NCBI GenBank assembly: GCA_002423615.1
Contig: DIKO01000005.1
Location: forward strand, 1-40,996
Reading direction: 5' to 3'
Length of the DNA: 40,996 nucleotides
From: Desulfobacteraceae bacterium UBA5616
GTDB taxonomy: Bacteria > Desulfobacterota > Desulfobacteria > Desulfobacterales > UBA5616
Shown here: positions 7,019 through 15,767 of the stretch, in pieces
Layout of the letters: the number at the start of each line of letters is the position of its first letter
Numbering within the stretch: position 1 is the stretch's first letter
Program-made: the position numbers and the translations under genes
Notes under the pieces: model-generated
What the model saw: the letters and a program-made list of their open reading frames with translations, nothing else
Told to the model about the DNA's origin: nothing
The model's database searches: none

Positions 7019-7851
7019 TTATCAGCATTGCCAGTGGAAAAGGGGGAACGGGAAAAACGACGGTTGCCGTCAATCTGGCGGCTTCCCTGGAAAACAACGT
7101 GCAACTCATGGATTGTGATGTTGAAGAACCCAATTGTCATCTTTTCTTAAATCCGGTCATTTCAGAAAAAAAAACCGTTACAACGCCGATTCCGGAAATC
7201 GACCGGGACAAGTGCACCTTTTGCAGAAAATGCGCCCTGATCTGCCGTTTCAACGCCATTGCCGTATTGAAGAATGCGGCTCTGGTATTTCCCGAACTTT
7301 GCCATTCCTGCGGCGGCTGCACGGCCGTGTGCCCCGAAAACGCCATCACGGAGATCGGCCGGGAACTGGGGACTCTGGAAAAGGGCAGGAAAAATGGGAT
7401 CGATTTCGTTCATGGCATCCTCCGGGTGGGGGAAGCCATGTCTCCCCCCTTGATCCGCGAGGTTCGTTCTTGTTTTGACCCGGATAGAATCAACATCATC
7501 GATGCGCCGCCGGGGACTTCCTGTCCTGTTATCGCCGCCATGAAGGGCGTTGATTTCGTGGTCATGGTCACCGAACCCACCCCCTTCGGCCTGCATGATC
7601 TGAAACTGGCGGTGGAGGCGGTCAAGCTGTTGAATATTCCAAGCGGAATCGTCATCAACCGGGCCGATATGGGAGATGACGGGGTGAGAGAATATGCGGG
7701 TCATGAGAATCTCCCCATCCTGATGGAAATTCCATTTGACCGGAAAATCGCGGAGGTTTATTCAAAGGGCCGGCTCATGGTGGAGGAAATGCCGGAATGG
7801 AAAGAAAAATTCCTGGATCTGTATCGCCGGATCGAACAATCGGCGGCATAG
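7015..7851 (+). CDS. MinD/Mrp-type ATPase with inserted 2[4Fe-4S] ferredoxin (ORP complex)
   Basis: This 278-residue P-loop ATPase has a deviant Walker A, SGKGGTGKTT (7-16), with the signature lysine of the MinD/ParA/Mrp class. Two ferredoxin motifs follow: C67-x2-C70-x2-C73-x3-C77 and C96-x2-C99-x2-C102-x3-C106. DAPPG near residues 163-167 matches the Walker B region. ATPases of this architecture are partners of the orange protein in Desulfovibrio, where the complex has been linked to cell-division positioning. The GTG start overlaps the previous stop as GTGA. A second, related ATPase follows directly, so the pair may form a heterodimer. Cluster assembly and division roles are inferred from the family, not shown here. 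Confidence 0.88.
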   Translation: MIISIASGKGGTGKTTVAVNLAASLENNVQLMDCDVEEPNCHLFLNPVISEKKTVTTPIPEIDRDKCTFCRKCALICRFNAIAVLKNAALVFPELCHSCGGCTAVCPENAITEIGRELGTLEKGRKNGIDFVHGILRVGEAMSPPLIREVRSCFDPDRINIIDAPPGTSCPVIAAMKGVDFVVMVTEPTPFGLHDLKLAVEAVKLLNIPSGIVINRADMGDDGVREYAGHENLPILMEIPFDRKIAEVYSKGRLMVEEMPEWKEKFLDLYRRIEQSAA

Positions 7852-7867
7852 AGGAGAAAATTATCGA

Positions 7868-8785
7868 ATGAAAGAACTGGTCATTATCAGCGGAAAAGGC
7901 GGCACAGGGAAAACCAGCATCACCGGTGCATTCGCGGCCCTTTCCGAAAACCGGGTCCTCTGCGATGCCGATGTGGATGCGGCCGACCTTCACCTTCTGA
8001 TGAATCCCGATATTAAACGGACAACGGATTTTATCGGAGGAGGAATCGCCGTTATTGATCCTGAAAAATGTACGGGGTGCGGCCTATGCAGCGAGCTTTG
8101 CAGGTTTGGCGCAATCAGGGCAAATTTCGTGATAAATTCTCTGGATTGTGAAGGCTGCGGGGTTTGCGTGGATTTCTGTCCCGCAAAAGCCATCGATTTT
8201 CCCGTTCAGAAATGCGGCGAATGGTTTATCTCGGAAACCCGGTTCGGTCCTATGGTCCACGCACGATTAGGCATTGCCGAGGAAAATTCGGGCAAACTCG
8301 TCACGCTTGTCCGCCGGGAAGCCGCAAAACTCGCGGAAAAGAAAAACATCGATCTGATCATTACCGACGGTCCGCCGGGGATCGGATGCCCGGTCATTGC
8401 CTCCATCGGAGGAGCGAGCCTCTTGCTCATCGTTTCCGAACCCACGGTTTCGGGAATACACGACATGGAACGGGTAACCCGGCTCGCCCGGCATTTCAAG
8501 GTCCCAGCCCTGTTGTGCATCAACAAGTATGATCTGAATCCGGATCAGACGTCAGCCATCGAAGCCATGGCCCAAAAAATGGGGGTGGGCGTTCTCGGGA
8601 GAATCCCCTTTGACCCGATATTTGTGGAGTCCATGGTCCAGAGCAAAACAATTTTTGAGGTCAACCGGGATACCGACGCCTGTGCGGCCGTTAAAAGACT
8701 TTGGGAAGGCATTATGGATCATCCGGCCATGACGACGCCGGCAAATCCCTTTCAACAAATTCAGAAAAGTCGTATATCAGCCTAA
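7868..8785 (+). CDS. second MinD/Mrp-type ATPase with 2[4Fe-4S] ferredoxin insert (ORP complex)
   Basis: This 305-residue paralogue of the upstream ATPase has Walker A SGKGGTGKTS (8-17), ferredoxin cysteines C68/C71/C74/C78 and C94/C97/C100/C104, and DGPPG where the first ATPase has DAPPG. I start it at the ATG at 7868, preceded by GAGGAGAAAA at a suitable distance. A longer reading from 7736 would overlap the upstream gene by more than 100 bases and has no support. It lies 16 bases after the first ATPase and 28 bases before the next COG1433 gene. Conserved differences between the two ATPases suggest non-identical halves of one machine. Confidence 0.88.
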   Translation: MKELVIISGKGGTGKTSITGAFAALSENRVLCDADVDAADLHLLMNPDIKRTTDFIGGGIAVIDPEKCTGCGLCSELCRFGAIRANFVINSLDCEGCGVCVDFCPAKAIDFPVQKCGEWFISETRFGPMVHARLGIAEENSGKLVTLVRREAAKLAEKKNIDLIITDGPPGIGCPVIASIGGASLLLIVSEPTVSGIHDMERVTRLARHFKVPALLCINKYDLNPDQTSAIEAMAQKMGVGVLGRIPFDPIFVESMVQSKTIFEVNRDTDACAAVKRLWEGIMDHPAMTTPANPFQQIQKSRISA

Positions 8786-8813
8786 AAAAACGAAAAAAGG
8801 AGAAAAGGATAAC

Positions 8814-9191
8814 ATGAAAAACGGAAGAATAGCCATCCCCTCCAACGGCGTGGGTGGACTGGATGGAGAACGATCGGGGCATTTCGGTCATTGCGATGTT
8901 TTTACCTTTGTGGATGTTGAAAACGGGGAAATCAAGAATGTTTCCACCGTTCCCAACCAGGAGCATGTGCAGGGAGGATGCCTGGTGCCGGTCAACCTTC
9001 TGGCCGGTTATAATGTCAATGCCCTTATCGTCGGCGGCATCGGCATGCGGCCCCTCATGGGTTTCAGACAGGTGGGCATTGACGTTTACCATGATGCCCG
9101 GAGAATCGACATCAAGCCCGTTGTGGAAGATCTCATTGCGGGAAAACTGCCGATAATTTCAAATGACCAGGTTTGCGGCGGCGGGCATTAA
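8814..9191 (+). CDS. COG1433 NifX-like protein (ORP operon)
   Basis: This 125-residue member of the dinitrogenase FeMo-cofactor-like family has a GERSGHFGHCDVFTFVDV segment (res. ~19-36), which corresponds to the conserved cofactor-binding part of the fold, and a C-terminal CGGGH ending typical of cluster-binding members. AGGAGAAAAGG lies just before the ATG. It sits between the second ATPase and the shorter COG1433 protein in the same operon. Binding of a metal-sulfur cluster is likely from the His/Cys content but cannot be identified. Confidence 0.82.
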   Translation: MKNGRIAIPSNGVGGLDGERSGHFGHCDVFTFVDVENGEIKNVSTVPNQEHVQGGCLVPVNLLAGYNVNALIVGGIGMRPLMGFRQVGIDVYHDARRIDIKPVVEDLIAGKLPIISNDQVCGGGH

Positions 9192-9209
9192 AACCAGGGA
9201 GAAACGCAT

Positions 9210-9569
9210 ATGAAAATTGCCGTCACATCCAAGGGACGGGATCTGGACGCCTTGGTTGACCCCAGATTCGGCAGGGCAGCCTACATCCTGATCGTGGATA
9301 CGGAAAGCCTCGATTTCGAGGTGCTGGACAATACCGATAACCTCAATGCATTTAAAGGGGCTGGCATCCAGGCGGCGACCCTGATCAGCGACAAGGGCGC
9401 GGAAATTCTCTTGACCGGTTTCTGCGGCCCCAATGCCTTTAAAACCCTTTCGGCCGCGGGCGTTAAAGTGGTGAACGACATCGCCGGAACGGTAAGGGAG
9501 GCGCTTAAGACCTTTAACCAGGGCAATGTTTCATTTGCCGAAAATGCCAATGTCGAGGGGCATTGGTAG
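9210..9569 (+). CDS. orange-protein-like COG1433 protein (ORP)
   Basis: The 119-residue product matches the orange protein in size and layout: MKIAVTSKGRDLDALVDPRFGR at the N-terminus, a central VDTESLDFEVLDN strand, and GFCGPNAFKTLSAAG near residues 71-85. In Desulfovibrio the orange protein binds a mixed Mo-Cu sulfide cluster without covalent ligands; this gene is the closest to it in the operon. GGGAGAAACGC precedes the ATG. It is the last gene before a strong terminator, so the operon runs from 6148 to 9569. Confidence 0.82.
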   Translation: MKIAVTSKGRDLDALVDPRFGRAAYILIVDTESLDFEVLDNTDNLNAFKGAGIQAATLISDKGAEILLTGFCGPNAFKTLSAAGVKVVNDIAGTVREALKTFNQGNVSFAENANVEGHW

Positions 9570-9606
9570 CAAACCGAAAATGCGCACGGCCAAACTTTCT
9601 TTTTCC

Positions 9607-9642
9607 AAGAGGCTTTCCGGGGAACATCCCGGGAAGCCTCTT
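9607..9642 (+). terminator. intrinsic terminator of the ORP operon
   Basis: A 15-base-pair stem (9607-9621 with 9628-9642; one G-T pair) with loop GAACAT ends 73 bases before position 9715 and starts 38 bases after the stop of the last ORP gene. The downstream side reads CCTTTC and the upstream side is also T-rich, so U-tract support is moderate, but the stem is long and GC-rich. Confidence 0.7.
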
Positions 9643-9834
9643 CCTTTCAAACCCTTTCTCCATCGCAACGGTCTTTTACGTCCTTTCCTTTGCCCCTTGT
9701 AATCGTCATGGGCCTCTGATATTGAAGTAACGCTGACAACCGTTTTCTTGATTTTTCTGATCCGAATTCTGCTGTGTACACCATCACGCGAAAACTTTGA
9801 CCACCATAATAACACCTAAACCGGGGAGGGATTT

Positions 9835-10629
9835 ATGAGCGGAGAAAACGCCGTATTAATGGACATCAGAAATACCGTTGCGACGGTAACGATCAACCGG
9901 CCCGAGGCCTTGAATTCACTGAATACGGATGCGTTTCTGGGATTGAAAAAGGCCGCTGAAAAAATCAAGGAGAACCCTGAAATCCGGGCGGTCATCCTCA
10001 CCGGCGCGGGAGAAAAATCCTTCAGCGCCGGCATTGATCTAAAAATGGTGGCGGCCAGCCAGGGGGGTTCGGACACCTTTGCCGAATACCGCATGGGATT
10101 TGACCGGCTTTACGGGTTAAAGTCCATCTGGACCCTGTACGAGGATTTGCCGGTTCCGGTGATCGCCGCGATAAATGGGTACTGTTTCGGTGCTGGCTTT
10201 GAACTGACTCTGTGCTGCGATATGCGCCTTTCCTGCGATACGGCGATGTTTTCACTGCCCGAAATCCGGTTCGGGGTGATTCCGGATCTCGGGAGCACCC
10301 AGAGGCTCCCCCGGATTGTCAGCCCGGGGATTGCAAAGGAACTCATCATCACCGGAAGAAGAATAAACGCGGCCGAAGCATTGCGGGTAGGTCTGGTGGA
10401 TCATGTATATACCAGGGACCAGTTGATGGACGAGGCCGTAAAACTGGCTGAGGAAATCGCAGCCCTGAATCCCCGTATCGTGGAAGGGGCTAAAAGAGCG
10501 GTGAACATGGCCATGAGGACTTCCCTGGATGCCGGGCTCAGACTGGAAACCGATATCTGCCTGGGGGCCGGCAGCGGGGCCTCTTTTGATTCACAGGCCC
10601 AGGAATTTCTCAGTAAAAATAAAAAATGA
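9835..10629 (+). CDS. enoyl-CoA hydratase/isomerase (crotonase) family protein
   Basis: This 264-residue crotonase-fold enzyme acts on acyl-CoA thioesters. The oxyanion-hole segments are SAGIDLK near 63-69 and GYCFGAGFEL up to residue 124. E123 and E143 are 20 apart, like the two catalytic Glu residues of enoyl-CoA hydratase (144 and 164). D151, in PDLGS, matches by spacing the extra Asp of dienoyl-CoA isomerase (176/196/204), where most hydratases have Gly. It could therefore be a hydratase or a delta-isomerase. GGGAGGG lies five bases before the ATG. Its stop overlaps the ATG of the CbbQ-like gene, which suggests that enzyme and ATPase work together, an unusual pairing for a crotonase. Confidence 0.85.
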   Translation: MSGENAVLMDIRNTVATVTINRPEALNSLNTDAFLGLKKAAEKIKENPEIRAVILTGAGEKSFSAGIDLKMVAASQGGSDTFAEYRMGFDRLYGLKSIWTLYEDLPVPVIAAINGYCFGAGFELTLCCDMRLSCDTAMFSLPEIRFGVIPDLGSTQRLPRIVSPGIAKELIITGRRINAAEALRVGLVDHVYTRDQLMDEAVKLAEEIAALNPRIVEGAKRAVNMAMRTSLDAGLRLETDICLGAGSGASFDSQAQEFLSKNKK

Positions 10630-11531
10630 CCGAAAGCGCTTCTGCCATGACCATCGGAAAGGTTTTTTATGACATGAAATCTCCGGAATTGAAGATTGAG
10701 GAATACCGAATTGAAAAAGAACCCTTTTACCTCGAAATTAAAGACGAGGTATCCATTTTTAAGGCAGCTTTTCAATCCAGAATTCCCGTCCTGTTGAAAG
10801 GCCCCACCGGTGTCGGCAAAACCCGTTTTGTCGAGTATATGGCCTTCATCCTGGACCGGGAAATTCGAAGCAGCGGCAACGGGCATTCGGGTCTTCCCCT
10901 GATAACCGTCGCCTGCCATGAAGACCTGACCTCCACCGACCTGGTGGGACGATATCTCTTAAAAGGGGAAGAAACCGTGTGGATGGACGGTCCCCTCGCC
11001 AGGGCCGTCAAACACGGGGGCATCTGTTATCTGGATGAGATCGTGGAAGCCCGGAAAGACACCACCGTTATCATTCACCCTTTATCGGATCACCGCCGTC
11101 TTCTGCCGGTGGACAAAAAAGGAGAGATTATCCAGGCCCATGACCTTTTTTTTCTCGTCATCTCTTATAACCCCGGTTACCAGAGTACGCTAAAAAACCT
11201 CAAGCACAGCACGCGGCAGCGCTTTATCGCCATCGAGTTCGATTATCCATCCCCGGAGCAGGAAGCCCGGATCATCAGGCATGAAACCACCGTGGATGAT
11301 GAAACCGCCTGTGAACTGGCCAGGCTGGGGGAAAAAATCCGCAATCTTAGAGGGCATATCCTGAGTGAAGTTGCCGGAACCCGCCTGCTGGTCTATGCCG
11401 CCGAACTGATTTTGCAGGGCATCTCCAAGCGAAGGGCCTGTGAAATTGCCATTGCATCGTCGATATCTGACGAAATTGAAGTGCAGCGGGCGCTCTCCGA
11501 AGTGGTGAACGCCCTGTTCCCCAGGGGATAG
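10626..11531 (+). CDS. CbbQ/NorQ-type MoxR AAA+ ATPase
   Basis: This is a 301-residue AAA+ ATPase with Walker A GPTGVGKT (59-66) and Walker B CYLDEI (D137, E138), followed by NPGYQSTLKNL and STRQRF, the typical sensor and arginine-finger region of the CbbQ/NorQ/GvpN group. These ATPases work with a VWA partner to remodel or insert metal into a target enzyme, for example Rubisco activation by CbbQO or non-haem iron insertion into NO reductase by NorQD. The ATG overlaps the TGA of the crotonase gene; alternative ATGs lie at 10647 and 10671. The VWA partner follows after a 32-base gap. Neither Rubisco nor NO reductase is in the window, so the client is open. Confidence 0.87.
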   Translation: MTESASAMTIGKVFYDMKSPELKIEEYRIEKEPFYLEIKDEVSIFKAAFQSRIPVLLKGPTGVGKTRFVEYMAFILDREIRSSGNGHSGLPLITVACHEDLTSTDLVGRYLLKGEETVWMDGPLARAVKHGGICYLDEIVEARKDTTVIIHPLSDHRRLLPVDKKGEIIQAHDLFFLVISYNPGYQSTLKNLKHSTRQRFIAIEFDYPSPEQEARIIRHETTVDDETACELARLGEKIRNLRGHILSEVAGTRLLVYAAELILQGISKRRACEIAIASSISDEIEVQRALSEVVNALFPRG

Positions 11532-11563
11532 GGCCAGCCACCCGGAAACGAGGAGTGGCACGA

Positions 11564-14500
11564 TTGAACATCAAAAATGACCCCATGCTGCTCATGGACC
11601 GTCGCTTTCTAATGGACTATCTGGTTGAAAAAACGGAGGATGCATTGGTCTTACCGGTGGAACCCATCCGCTTTACCTACCCGGTCCGGGAAAGAGTCCT
11701 TGACCGGGCAAAATTCTATTTTCAGTACTCTCCCCGTTTAACCGCAGCCTTTATCAATGCGGCCCGGTCTGCTCTCCAGAGCTTATCCATGGGGGAATTT
11801 GAAAAGTGGACCCGCGCGGGACTTGACATGGTCGCCGGGTCGGACGGGAATATCGATCTGGTCGAACATTTCATGAGCTCGGGAACCGTGGTTCTTTCTA
11901 CTTACGAATTGGACCCATATCTTTCCTGGGCCAACTGGGGAATTCGGATTTCAGCCTGTTCACCCCTGGCTGCGGCAGAATTCTTCCGCCTCACCCCGGA
12001 TTTCCTTAAACATTGCGACCTCTATCAAATGTGGAAATGGTCTGACTGGGGAATTGAGCTGATCAACGGTTTAAAGGGGGGAAGTGATCTCGCCCTTTCC
12101 TTTTTTGGGACCAGCGTCTGCAACATGGCGTTCATGACCTTCAGGGAGCTTAAAGACTGGAAACGCCTGGGATTTATGTTTTCAAAATGCTCCCTCAGGC
12201 TGGGACTCGCTTATTTTTCCGAAACCTCAGACGCCTTCAAGGACCTTTTCTGGCCGGAACGAAACCTGATTTATCAATTAACAGCCGTTGTGCTGGAACA
12301 TGACCCGGTGCAGGCCCTGGATTTTTTCACCACATGCGCGGATGATTTAACGGGCATCAGCCCGAACGACCGGGACAAGGTCCTTCATTTCACCGGCATC
12401 TTTTCGAAAAAACGTCCCGAAGCCATTTCAAAGGAATTTCAGAGTCTGGCTGCATCCCTTAAAGGCCTGCCGTTTCCGGCCCAGCACGCTGTTCTCGAAG
12501 AACTCGGACGATTGGCGGAAACTTCTCCGGAAACGGCAAGGGCATTTTACCGGCATGCGAAGAAAATCCTCACCGTTATCCCGGAAATCTTTCTGGGGCA
12601 ATTTGTCCACCGGGGTATCGTCCTGATGGAAAACGGATTGGCTTGCGCCCTTGCCTATTTTTCTCTTGAATCCACGGAGGCCGAAGATGAACTGGTAAAA
12701 TGGAAAGCGGCGATCCAGCTTGACGATTATCGCCAGATCCTCTCCCTTTTTGCCTGCGCCATGACCGGCAAAATGATGCCCGTGGCCGAAGCAAAAGCCC
12801 GGAACCAGGCCCGGCCTTCACCGGGAATTTATCCTTCAACGGACGGGGAAACCATATTTCTTCCTCCCTTCAGTGCCGGAGGGAAAACACCGGGAGAAAA
12901 TTTTTCCGATTATAAGGCGGCAACGGCGCACCAGGCCGGACTCGTGGAATTCGGGGCCTTTGGTTTCGGGACCGGTTTGATGATATCCATTTTTTCCGCC
13001 TTTGATTTTCCGGAATTGGCCGCCGACATCTTTTTTATCCTGGAACAAGGCCGCATTGATTACTGTTTGCGCAAGCATTACAGGGGAATTGCGGAAGATC
13101 TGGATATCGCCGTAGAAAAAGGGAAGCGTCTCCGGAAGCCCTTGGCTGCCCTGCCGGTGAGAGAAGCACTAGTCGAAGTTCTGCTCTACCTGACACTGGA
13201 CATTTTAAATGAAGATGTGGAAGTAAACCATCCAGTGATATCCTTGACCGACCCTGTAAGACACCTTACCCTGTCCCTTTCCGGTTTTTATGAAAGTACC
13301 ACGAGCACCTGGGATTGTTTTCAAAAAGCCCTGGAGATATACACCTATATCCGCGATTTCTCGGAACCCTATTCAAAAGTGATCGGGGACCCTGCTTTCG
13401 AAGAGAACCCAGGAAACACAACAGATAGATATTTCAGAACCCCTCCTTTTTCCTTCCGGGGAGAAAATGACCGGCAGATGTTCAATGATCCTCTTGAAAT
13501 GGAAGTCCGGGCAATCGAAAAAGACGACGGATCCGAAGGCAGTCCATTATCCCCTGAAGAACTCCAGAGGCTTATCGAGAGCCAAAATACCCCCATGGAT
13601 ATTTTAAAGGTCCTGGATGGAAAAAAGCTCTCCGGTCCGGGGATCTTCATAAAATCCGTCGATCACCTGGTTTGCAGGGCAGTGCCCGGCGATCCCGGCC
13701 CCAAAGTACATCCCCCGAAAATGGGCAGGGCCGCATTGTCTTCCATCCGGTGTGATATCGGTCCCTTTTATTACGACGAATGGGATTATCTCCAGGCTGC
13801 ATACCGTAAACGCTGGTGCCGGGTGTTTGAAAAAGAGATTGCAACTGAAGATCCTGCATCCAGGGACGATATTTATGGTCAGCACCATGCCCTCATTCAG
13901 AAGGTGAAAAGGCAGTTTAAGCGAATCCGGCCCGACATTCGTGAAATTTTTCCCAGGGTCGATCAGGGGGATGAAATTGATTTGGCGGCTCTTGTTGAAG
14001 TCCTGGTGGACAAGAAAGCCCGGTCCCAGCCATCAGACAGAATTTTTATCAGAAAAGAGAAAAAAATCAGAAAAATTGCCGTACTTTTACTCGTCGACAT
14101 GAGCGCATCCACCAGCGACGCGGTTTTTCGTCCTGACCATTCACTTATGGCCGAAGGGGAGAACCCATCGGTTTCAGAAGCAAAAAAAATCATCGATCTT
14201 GAAATAGAAAGTATTGCGGTGATGATGGAAGCCCTTAGCGCTCTTGACGACGACTTTGCCGTCTTTGGTTTTTCCGGATTCGGAAGAGATCGGGTGGATT
14301 TCTACCGCATCAAGGATTTTTCTGAAACATACAATGATGATATTAAACGACGGGTCGGCGGAATATCACCAAAACAGAGCACCCGGATGGGACCTGCCAT
14401 CCGCCATGCCGTTTCCAAACTCGTTTCCGTGGAATCCGAACAGCGGCTGCTGATTCTGTTAAGCGATGGTTTTCCCCAGGACAATGACTACGGTGAGGAC

Positions 14501-14710
14501 AGAACTTCCTACGAATATGGGATTATGGACACCATGATGGCCCTTCTTGAAGCCAGGAGCAAAAACATCCGACCTTTCTGTATCACCGTGGATCAGGGGG
14601 CAAACGACTATATGAGAAAAATGTGTGAACCCGCCAATTACCTGGTTATCCGGGATATCCTTTCCCTTCCGGCCATCCTGCCCAGGGTTGTGGAATCGCT
14701 GATTCGATGA
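11564..14710 (+). CDS. long CbbO/NorD-type VWA-domain protein
   Basis: This 1048-residue partner of the upstream AAA+ ATPase has a C-terminal von Willebrand A domain with MIDAS motif DMSAS (D845, S847, S849), a conserved Thr in KQSTRMG, and LLSDGFP further on, as in CbbO and NorD. Family members are usually about 600-800 residues, so there are extra helical N-terminal repeats; several segments of 30-40 residues with similar Trp/Phe spacing (for example WSDWGIEL and WANWGIRI) suggest a HEAT-like scaffold. I place the start at the TTG at 11564, since AGGAG at 11551-11555 is eight bases upstream; a GTG at 11555 in the same frame would overlap that site. It converges on the LRR gene with a 25-base gap. 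Client enzyme unknown. Confidence 0.82.
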   Translation: MNIKNDPMLLMDRRFLMDYLVEKTEDALVLPVEPIRFTYPVRERVLDRAKFYFQYSPRLTAAFINAARSALQSLSMGEFEKWTRAGLDMVAGSDGNIDLVEHFMSSGTVVLSTYELDPYLSWANWGIRISACSPLAAAEFFRLTPDFLKHCDLYQMWKWSDWGIELINGLKGGSDLALSFFGTSVCNMAFMTFRELKDWKRLGFMFSKCSLRLGLAYFSETSDAFKDLFWPERNLIYQLTAVVLEHDPVQALDFFTTCADDLTGISPNDRDKVLHFTGIFSKKRPEAISKEFQSLAASLKGLPFPAQHAVLEELGRLAETSPETARAFYRHAKKILTVIPEIFLGQFVHRGIVLMENGLACALAYFSLESTEAEDELVKWKAAIQLDDYRQILSLFACAMTGKMMPVAEAKARNQARPSPGIYPSTDGETIFLPPFSAGGKTPGENFSDYKAATAHQAGLVEFGAFGFGTGLMISIFSAFDFPELAADIFFILEQGRIDYCLRKHYRGIAEDLDIAVEKGKRLRKPLAALPVREALVEVLLYLTLDILNEDVEVNHPVISLTDPVRHLTLSLSGFYESTTSTWDCFQKALEIYTYIRDFSEPYSKVIGDPAFEENPGNTTDRYFRTPPFSFRGENDRQMFNDPLEMEVRAIEKDDGSEGSPLSPEELQRLIESQNTPMDILKVLDGKKLSGPGIFIKSVDHLVCRAVPGDPGPKVHPPKMGRAALSSIRCDIGPFYYDEWDYLQAAYRKRWCRVFEKEIATEDPASRDDIYGQHHALIQKVKRQFKRIRPDIREIFPRVDQGDEIDLAALVEVLVDKKARSQPSDRIFIRKEKKIRKIAVLLLVDMSASTSDAVFRPDHSLMAEGENPSVSEAKKIIDLEIESIAVMMEALSALDDDFAVFGFSGFGRDRVDFYRIKDFSETYNDDIKRRVGGISPKQSTRMGPAIRHAVSKLVSVESEQRLLILLSDGFPQDNDYGEDRTSYEYGIMDTMMALLEARSKNIRPFCITVDQGANDYMRKMCEPANYLVIRDILSLPAILPRVVESLIR

Positions 14711-14735
14711 GGAAGAGAACTTCTAATACCAGGTT

Positions 14736-15509
14736 CTACCGACTGATAACCACGCAGGAGGGAAGCTTTTTCTGAATATCGGCCATGCCTTTTCGCGTGA
14801 CGTTGGTTTTGTAAAGAGACAGCCACTCGAGTGAAGTCAGACCGGTGAGATTCTCAAGGCCTGCATCGGAGATTTGGGTCCCGTCCAGGTAGAGCATTTC
14901 AAGGTTGTTTAATTTTTTGATTTCCTTAAGCCCCTTGTCGGTCATATGGGTGTCACTGAGGTACAATATTTTAAGGCCAGCCATGTTTCCGATATACTTT
15001 ACCCCGGCATCCGTAATCTGAGTCCCGCTCACATTCAATACTTCCAGGTGTTTGAAATTGGCAAGGTACTTCATCCCCTTGTCCATGATTTTATTTCTGC
15101 TGATATCGAGCTCTTTCAGGTTCTCGAGTTTCTTGATGTGGTTGATGCCGCTGTTTGAGATTCGGGTCTCACTCAACGACAGGACTTCCAGATTTTTCAA
15201 ATTTTTTAATACCTTGAAGGTCGTTAACCCCCTGTCGTTAACCCTTGTCCTGAACAGGTACAGCCTTTTTAATTGATTGAAGTCTTTCAGATATTTCAGT
15301 CCTGAGCCGTTGATCCAGGTTCCGTCCAGAAACAAGGTTTCCACTTCGGTGGTCCGTCGGATGAATTTCAGGCTTTCATCGGCAATTTCCATGGCCGCAA
15401 GATCAAGATTCCTGACACTTTTCATGTCCGCTTTGGTCAAATTCTCATTGAATTCTTTCCCGATGGAATCCTTTATCATTTTGTGGACGATATCCTGCTG
15501 GCTGATCAT
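14736..15509 (-). CDS. leucine-rich-repeat protein
   Basis: This 257-residue protein consists of a short N-terminal helix region and about seven consecutive repeats of roughly 24 residues with the pattern LxxLxLxxTxIxDxGLxxLxxL (examples: LKELDISRNKIMDKGM, LEVLNVSGTQITDAGV). The repeats are of the ribonuclease-inhibitor-like type seen in many bacterial LRR proteins. No signal peptide or membrane span is visible, so it is probably cytoplasmic and serves in protein binding. The start at 15509 is fixed by GAGGAT nine bases upstream; a longer reading to 15584 would run over the promoter. It stands alone as a single-gene unit on the minus strand. Function is unknown. Confidence 0.8.
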   Translation of the reverse strand: MISQQDIVHKMIKDSIGKEFNENLTKADMKSVRNLDLAAMEIADESLKFIRRTTEVETLFLDGTWINGSGLKYLKDFNQLKRLYLFRTRVNDRGLTTFKVLKNLKNLEVLSLSETRISNSGINHIKKLENLKELDISRNKIMDKGMKYLANFKHLEVLNVSGTQITDAGVKYIGNMAGLKILYLSDTHMTDKGLKEIKKLNNLEMLYLDGTQISDAGLENLTGLTSLEWLSLYKTNVTRKGMADIQKKLPSCVVISR

Positions 15510-15559
15510 AGTTTTTATCCTCGTAATCGGAAATGATGACGTCGACTTCATGATTAACG

Positions 15560-15589
15560 ATACTACGCCGAAAATATGTGTCAAGTCAA
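15560..15589 (-). promoter_or_regulatory. sigma-70-like promoter of the LRR gene
   Basis: On the minus strand TTGACT (15589-15584) and TAGTAT (15565-15560) are separated by 18 bases, with an expected start about 45 bases before the ATG. The longer open reading frame to 15584 would overlap this element, which supports the downstream start. Confidence 0.5.
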
Positions 15590-15767
15590 CATTTTATACA
15601 TTATTTTTTAAATTTTCAACTCATCGGGAACAGCGAAATGAACACCGGAAGGACATATCTATGCATGGCATCTCGACCTGGGAAAACACCCTGTTTGTAA
15701 ACTTCAGCTTACCCGGAAATTTACTCCGGTGCGCACGGGAATTCTCCGATGCGCACCGGCAACGACA

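Noticed and set aside
7162..7704. Antisense frame of 180 codons opposite the first ORP ATPase
   Set aside because: Shadow of a well-supported gene; no motifs and no ribosome site.
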